Positions 5,262 to 5,564 of a stretch of 5,564 bases of DNA are shown one piece after another. The translations under genes were made by a program, and so were the position numbers. The notes below the pieces were generated by a model that made no database searches, was not told where the DNA came from, and worked only from the letters and a program-made list of their open reading frames with translations. The stretch covers positions 339,497 through 345,060 of the forward strand of contig CP070769.1 of NCBI GenBank assembly GCA_020347085.1, in the 5' to 3' direction. This stretch comes from Desulfobacterales bacterium. GTDB lineage: Bacteria > Desulfobacterota > Desulfobacteria > Desulfobacterales > C00003060. Within the stretch, counting starts at the first letter, position 1. Every line of letters starts with the position of its first letter.

Positions 5262-5564
5262 TTGGATACAAGCGAACAACAGAAACAGCAAAAGAAAGCC
5301 CGCATCATCAAGGCCGCATCCCAAGTCTTTGCGGAGAAGGGTTTTTCCGGGACGGTTATGGCCGACATCGCCGTACAGGCCGGAATCGGAAAAGGGACCC
5401 TTTACGAGTACTTTGAGAGCAAGGAAGACCTCTTCTTCGCCGTGTTCGAGTGGTTCACCCAAGAGAGTGGTGCAGCAGCCAAGGTGGGTATTTCAGCATT
5501 GGGAGGCTCGGCATCCGAGCGGCTCGAGGCCTTGAGCGAATCGCTCATGCACTCGTGGTTCGAG
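5262..5564 (+). CDS. TetR-family transcriptional regulator (C-terminus outside window)
   Basis: The first 101 codons are present, in frame to the window end. Residues 12-58 form a TetR N-terminal DNA-binding domain: helix 1 with ARIIKAASQVFAEKGFSGT, then the helix-turn-helix VMADIAVQAGIGKGTLYEYFESKEDLF, with the usual G-x-LY-x-YF-x-SKE-x-LF signature. The ligand-binding domain begins at about residue 60 and runs out of the window, so the inducer is unknown. The start is TTG at 5262: AGGGGG lies 5 nt upstream, an in-frame stop at 5232-5234 rules out a much longer form, and the first in-frame ATG (5358) would cut into the DNA-binding domain. Twin operators in its leader suggest that it represses itself and perhaps genes downstream of it. 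Confidence 0.92.
   Translation, partial: MDTSEQQKQQKKARIIKAASQVFAEKGFSGTVMADIAVQAGIGKGTLYEYFESKEDLFFAVFEWFTQESGAAAKVGISALGGSASERLEALSESLMHSWFE

Noticed and set aside
1..5564. CRISPR array, tRNA, rRNA, insertion sequence or phage integration site
   Set aside because: I looked for regularly spaced repeats, terminal inverted repeats with a transposase, and tRNA-like folds, and saw none. The only long repeats are the paralogous domain-coding segments.

Overview
The window looks like a piece of a deltaproteobacterial (Desulfobacterota-type) chromosome. The evidence is the style of the genes: multi-domain sensor proteins, a C-terminal four-cysteine module followed by an RRSG-DRR tail, a sigma-54 activator with an added PAS and GAF domain, and a TetR regulator with GACTGAC/GTCGGTC operators. 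No rRNA or housekeeping marker is present, so the lineage is an inference.

Positions 1-4184 hold three tandem minus-strand genes, read from right to left. All start with the same ~127-residue Rossmann-like domain (G-rich loop GGGPGC, invariant block DHVAARLFWD). The three copies align without gaps and are about 72% identical in every pair by my count. Each copy is joined to a different C-terminal part. 1938-4184 is a sigma-54-dependent activator (PAS, GAF, AAA+, Fis-type HTH). 766-1545 is a short protein with two CxxC pairs and an arginine-rich tail. 1-536 is the N-terminus of a protein that passes into a coiled coil and leaves the window, probably a sensor kinase. The set looks like a duplicated input domain wired to three outputs.

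The 392-bp gap between the activator and the middle gene (1546-1937) carries what looks like a sigma-54 control region: a -24/-12 element, two TGT-N10-ACA-like imperfect palindromes 68 bp apart, and an exact IHF consensus match between them. This suggests that the activator, or a relative, controls the middle gene. The activator gene ends in a stem-loop whose loop contains its stop codon.

The 416-bp gap 4185-4600 has short palindromes and a weak sigma-54-like element, but no gene that I can support. A minus-strand NUDIX hydrolase (4601-5032) follows. Divergent from it on the plus strand is a TetR-family regulator (5262 to the window end, partial). It has a TTG start, a strong ribosome binding site, and two copies of a GACTGAC-type operator over its predicted promoters, which points to self-repression.
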